Under the pieces are notes generated by a model. It made no database searches. It had not been told where the DNA came from and saw nothing but the letters and a program-made list of their open reading frames with translations. From contig FN648675.1 in NCBI GenBank assembly GCA_000310025.1, forward strand, positions 14,436-31,910: DNA of 17,475 bases. Direction: 5' to 3'. The position numbers were made by a program, and so were the translations under genes. Source of the DNA: Ectocarpus siliculosus. Taxonomy: Eukaryota; Sar; Phaeophyceae; Ectocarpales; Ectocarpaceae. This document shows positions 15,404 to 17,475 of this stretch, one piece after another; positions within the stretch are counted from its first letter, which is position 1, and every line of letters begins with the position of its first letter.

Positions 15404-17475
15404 CTAAGATGGGCAGGGCCACTGGAAATATCCCCCCGCATTAGGCGAGGGGATCAGCAAAGACCGTACTGCCGCCTGCTGCACTCGAGGGAACCAGTAA
15501 GACCTAGAACCCGGTACAACAATAACCGCATGCGCGTGGCACTCCGCAAGGTGTTGCACTACGTGGCCCGCCATCACCGGCGGCGGGAAACAATAACCGA
15601 ATGCTCGATCCAGAGAACCTGGGCGCAACGACACGTCTTGGGCGAAAACATCTACACCCGATGAACCCTCGCAATCATAGCGCGAGAAAAACGGCAGAAC
15701 AACGTCCGACTCCGGGATACGTTGAGCCGAAGCGTCGGAGGCCATGAGGTCGATAGTAAACGGCCCCATGTCTGCCCAGAGAGCCTGAAAGGCCGCCGGG
15801 TTGAGCCTGATGATGCCCTCACGCGAAGGGCGAGAGATATCATCAGCGACGACATTGGCAGCCGACGGGACCCATTTGAGGGACAGCATAAACTCATACT
15901 CGACTTGTAGCTCGAACAAACGAACAAGAAGTGCGTGCGTTTCTGGGTCGCGCGCTCGCCCCCGGTTGAAAGATCCACACACCGCGGTGTTGTCGACGTC
16001 GATGAGCACGTGCGCCCGCTGCAAGGAAGCCGGAAAGCGCGCACAGAATAGGCGCAACAAGTGGTACAACGCAAACATCTCTTTCTTGTTAATATGTTTG
16101 TGTAGCCAATCGTCGGGGAACACGCCACCTGCGCGGTATTGAGCTCCCTTAATGTTAATAGCACCACCCCAGCCAAGGGAAGACGCGTCTGATGATCCGT
16201 CGATTTTGACGATGAGGTGGCTCGCTCGCTGCCACGGCCCTTCGTGTGAAGAAGCCGTCAGCGACAGCCACTTCTGGAATTCTTGCCGTAGATCCGCGTA
16301 AGCATCACGTGTCAGATCGATCTGACGCTGGTTGGTTTTGTCCATCGCGGAAAGGACGGCAAACATGGCATGCGTCCAAAGCGACGCCGGCCGAATCGCC
16401 ACCGTCATGCTCATGCACTTACCCGCAACGCGCTGCAGCGTTCGGTAGGACACTCCCCCATCGGCCAGAGCTGTCTGCAGTAAGCCATGCAGCTTGTCCA
16501 GCTTCTCTTGCGGGATCCGGAATGTCATCGTCTCCGAATCGCAGATGATGCCGAGGTATTGTAGAGCTTTGACGGGTCGAAGCTCGCACTTCTTGAGTGA
16601 CAGGAACTGTCCGCAGAAGAGCGAAGTCAGCATGGCGACGTGAGTCGCTTCCCCGGCTGCCAACCACTGATCCCGCGCCGGCCGACCATATGTGGCCAGA
16701 AAGTTGCTCCGCCAAGAATCATCGAGGTATGCGAGAGAAGGGGCGCCTTTGGAACGCTGAAAGGCCGCCTTCGCTTTGCTGAGAGTATGGTAGACGTACG
16801 GGCTGAGGCTAAATCCGAACGGGAGGACGCACCAGCAGTAGTCGACGCCCTTGTAGGATAAGCCGAAGAGAGGCCATGACGATGGCCGCAGAAGAACATG
16901 ATGAAACGCTGAGGAGTCGTCGAGTGACGTCATGTAGCATCCCGACGACGCAATGCTAGCCACGCGCGCTACCGTGTCCATGGCGAAAGGTATTTTGCGT
17001 GTGCAGCTGTTAAGCGGTCGAGCGTCATAAATAAGACGCGGTTTGGACGTCTCCACCGACAAAGCCATGATCATGCGAGGACGCACCGGACCGGTGGAGC
17101 TCTTGACGTCAGCCCACCGGGAAATGCAACCTCGGTCGAGCAAGGATTGCATTTCCGCGTCGACGAAGTTGTCAAATTCCAGCGGCCAACGGTGGTTGGA
17201 GAAAATGCGCTGCGGGAAATGCTCAACATTGTAGGGGAGAGACGGCGACTCGCCTCGGAATTTGGGAAGCAGAAGGTCATAAAGGTCAACGCCATCCCGG
17301 ATGTACGAAGTCAACGTATCTCGTAAGGGATGATCACGGAGAATGCACTCCTCCCAGAACCCAGCATGGGCTCGCACGAATCCTGGGACGAAACCCTTGG
17401 CATCCCACACGGGAGCCTGCCATGGCAAGCGACGTAATTCGCCTTCCATCGGGTCCCGGGTGACCTCGTCCAAAG
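15404..17475 (-). CDS. DIRS-like reverse transcriptase-RNase H polyprotein (5' end outside window)
   Basis: Replication enzyme of a DIRS-like retrotransposon: RT copies the element RNA and RNase H removes it. The frame is open to the right edge, so the start (and any gag) lies outside. Numbering from the first TTG in the window (17473): RT motifs KPRLIYDARPLN (144-155), MTSLDDSSAFHHV (181-193, catalytic D185 or D186), LPFGFSLSPYVYH (217-229) and YLDD (249-252). RNase H shows VKIDGSSDAS (422-431, D425), NKKEMFALYHLLR (462-474, E465), LIDVDNTAV (490-498, D492) and ADDISRP (543-549). A C-terminal region with LPFFSRYD (593-600) and VDVFAQD (607-613) follows, as seen in DIRS-type polyproteins. No Dam-type methyltransferase domain is visible. 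The stop is TAG at 15406-15404. All catalytic acids are present and no internal stop occurs, which suggests a young or active copy. Confidence 0.95.
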   Translation of the reverse strand, partial: LDEVTRDPMEGELRRLPWQAPVWDAKGFVPGFVRAHAGFWEECILRDHPLRDTLTSYIRDGVDLYDLLLPKFRGESPSLPYNVEHFPQRIFSNHRWPLEFDNFVDAEMQSLLDRGCISRWADVKSSTGPVRPRMIMALSVETSKPRLIYDARPLNSCTRKIPFAMDTVARVASIASSGCYMTSLDDSSAFHHVLLRPSSWPLFGLSYKGVDYCWCVLPFGFSLSPYVYHTLSKAKAAFQRSKGAPSLAYLDDSWRSNFLATYGRPARDQWLAAGEATHVAMLTSLFCGQFLSLKKCELRPVKALQYLGIICDSETMTFRIPQEKLDKLHGLLQTALADGGVSYRTLQRVAGKCMSMTVAIRPASLWTHAMFAVLSAMDKTNQRQIDLTRDAYADLRQEFQKWLSLTASSHEGPWQRASHLIVKIDGSSDASSLGWGGAINIKGAQYRAGGVFPDDWLHKHINKKEMFALYHLLRLFCARFPASLQRAHVLIDVDNTAVCGSFNRGRARDPETHALLVRLFELQVEYEFMLSLKWVPSAANVVADDISRPSREGIIRLNPAAFQALWADMGPFTIDLMASDASAQRIPESDVVLPFFSRYDCEGSSGVDVFAQDVSLRPGSLDRAFGYCFPPPVMAGHVVQHLAECHAHAVIVVPGSRSYWFPRVQQAAVRSLLIPSPNAGGYFQWPCPS

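Noticed and set aside
15652-16176. 174-codon minus-strand frame
   Set aside because: Lies inside the RT-RNase H gene in another frame and has no motif.
1-17475. tRNA or rRNA genes
   Set aside because: No T-arm-like GGTTCGAATCC with matching acceptor stem, and no rRNA-like stretch, was recognised on either strand by eye.

Overview
This window looks like a transposon-rich intergenic stretch of a eukaryotic nuclear genome. It carries a LINE-type reverse transcriptase and a DIRS-like tyrosine-recombinase retrotransposon. It also has GT-AG introns, TATA boxes, trinucleotide microsatellites (GTT/CTG) and several diverged families of dispersed and tandem repeats. No bacterial operon, Shine-Dalgarno pattern, rRNA or tRNA was seen. 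The organism cannot be named from the sequence; an alga or another protist with DIRS elements would fit, but this is inference.

Left part (1-3070): no convincing conventional gene. Its striking content is two arrays of short degenerate palindromes (core CCTC-n0-2-GAGG). About 12 lie at 1153-1430, spaced about 27 bp apart, and about 22 lie at 2393-2925, spaced about 25-26 bp apart. The spacers show no obvious similarity to one another. The first array ends 3-4 bp before a TATATAAAA box. Between the arrays is a roughly 211-bp tandem duplication in which each copy holds a tiny ATG-started ORF with a signal-peptide-like start; their shared core differs mostly at synonymous sites.

Middle (3040-9520): a composite dispersed-repeat family in several diverged copies (3090-3821, 6615-7330, 7333-9021), with shared splice-like signals and an 80-bp module that reappears inverted at 9438-9517. 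Between two copies lies a minus-strand, 5'-truncated LINE with an uninterrupted reverse transcriptase frame (4296-6614).

9520-12150: a decayed ORF cluster (9670-10288), an A-rich stretch with a 92-bp tandem duplication, and a probable two-exon minus-strand host gene (12148-11013). Splicing out a 495-nt GT-AG intron joins the two halves of a CX2C-X16-CX2C zinc ribbon. The gene has a basic, acidic-ended C-terminus and an apparent frame break.

12150-13630: two tandem units (period about 520-550 bp) with plus-strand TATA boxes and a 95-nt downstream block that is nearly identical in both, followed by a tandem 20-bp palindrome.

13825-17475: the minus-strand DIRS-like element. RT-RNase H runs off the right edge and is followed by a tyrosine recombinase. 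The recombinase frame has no ATG for its first 185 codons and is separated from RT-RNase H by an A24 tract. All expected catalytic residues of RT, RNase H and recombinase are visible, so the element looks recently intact.
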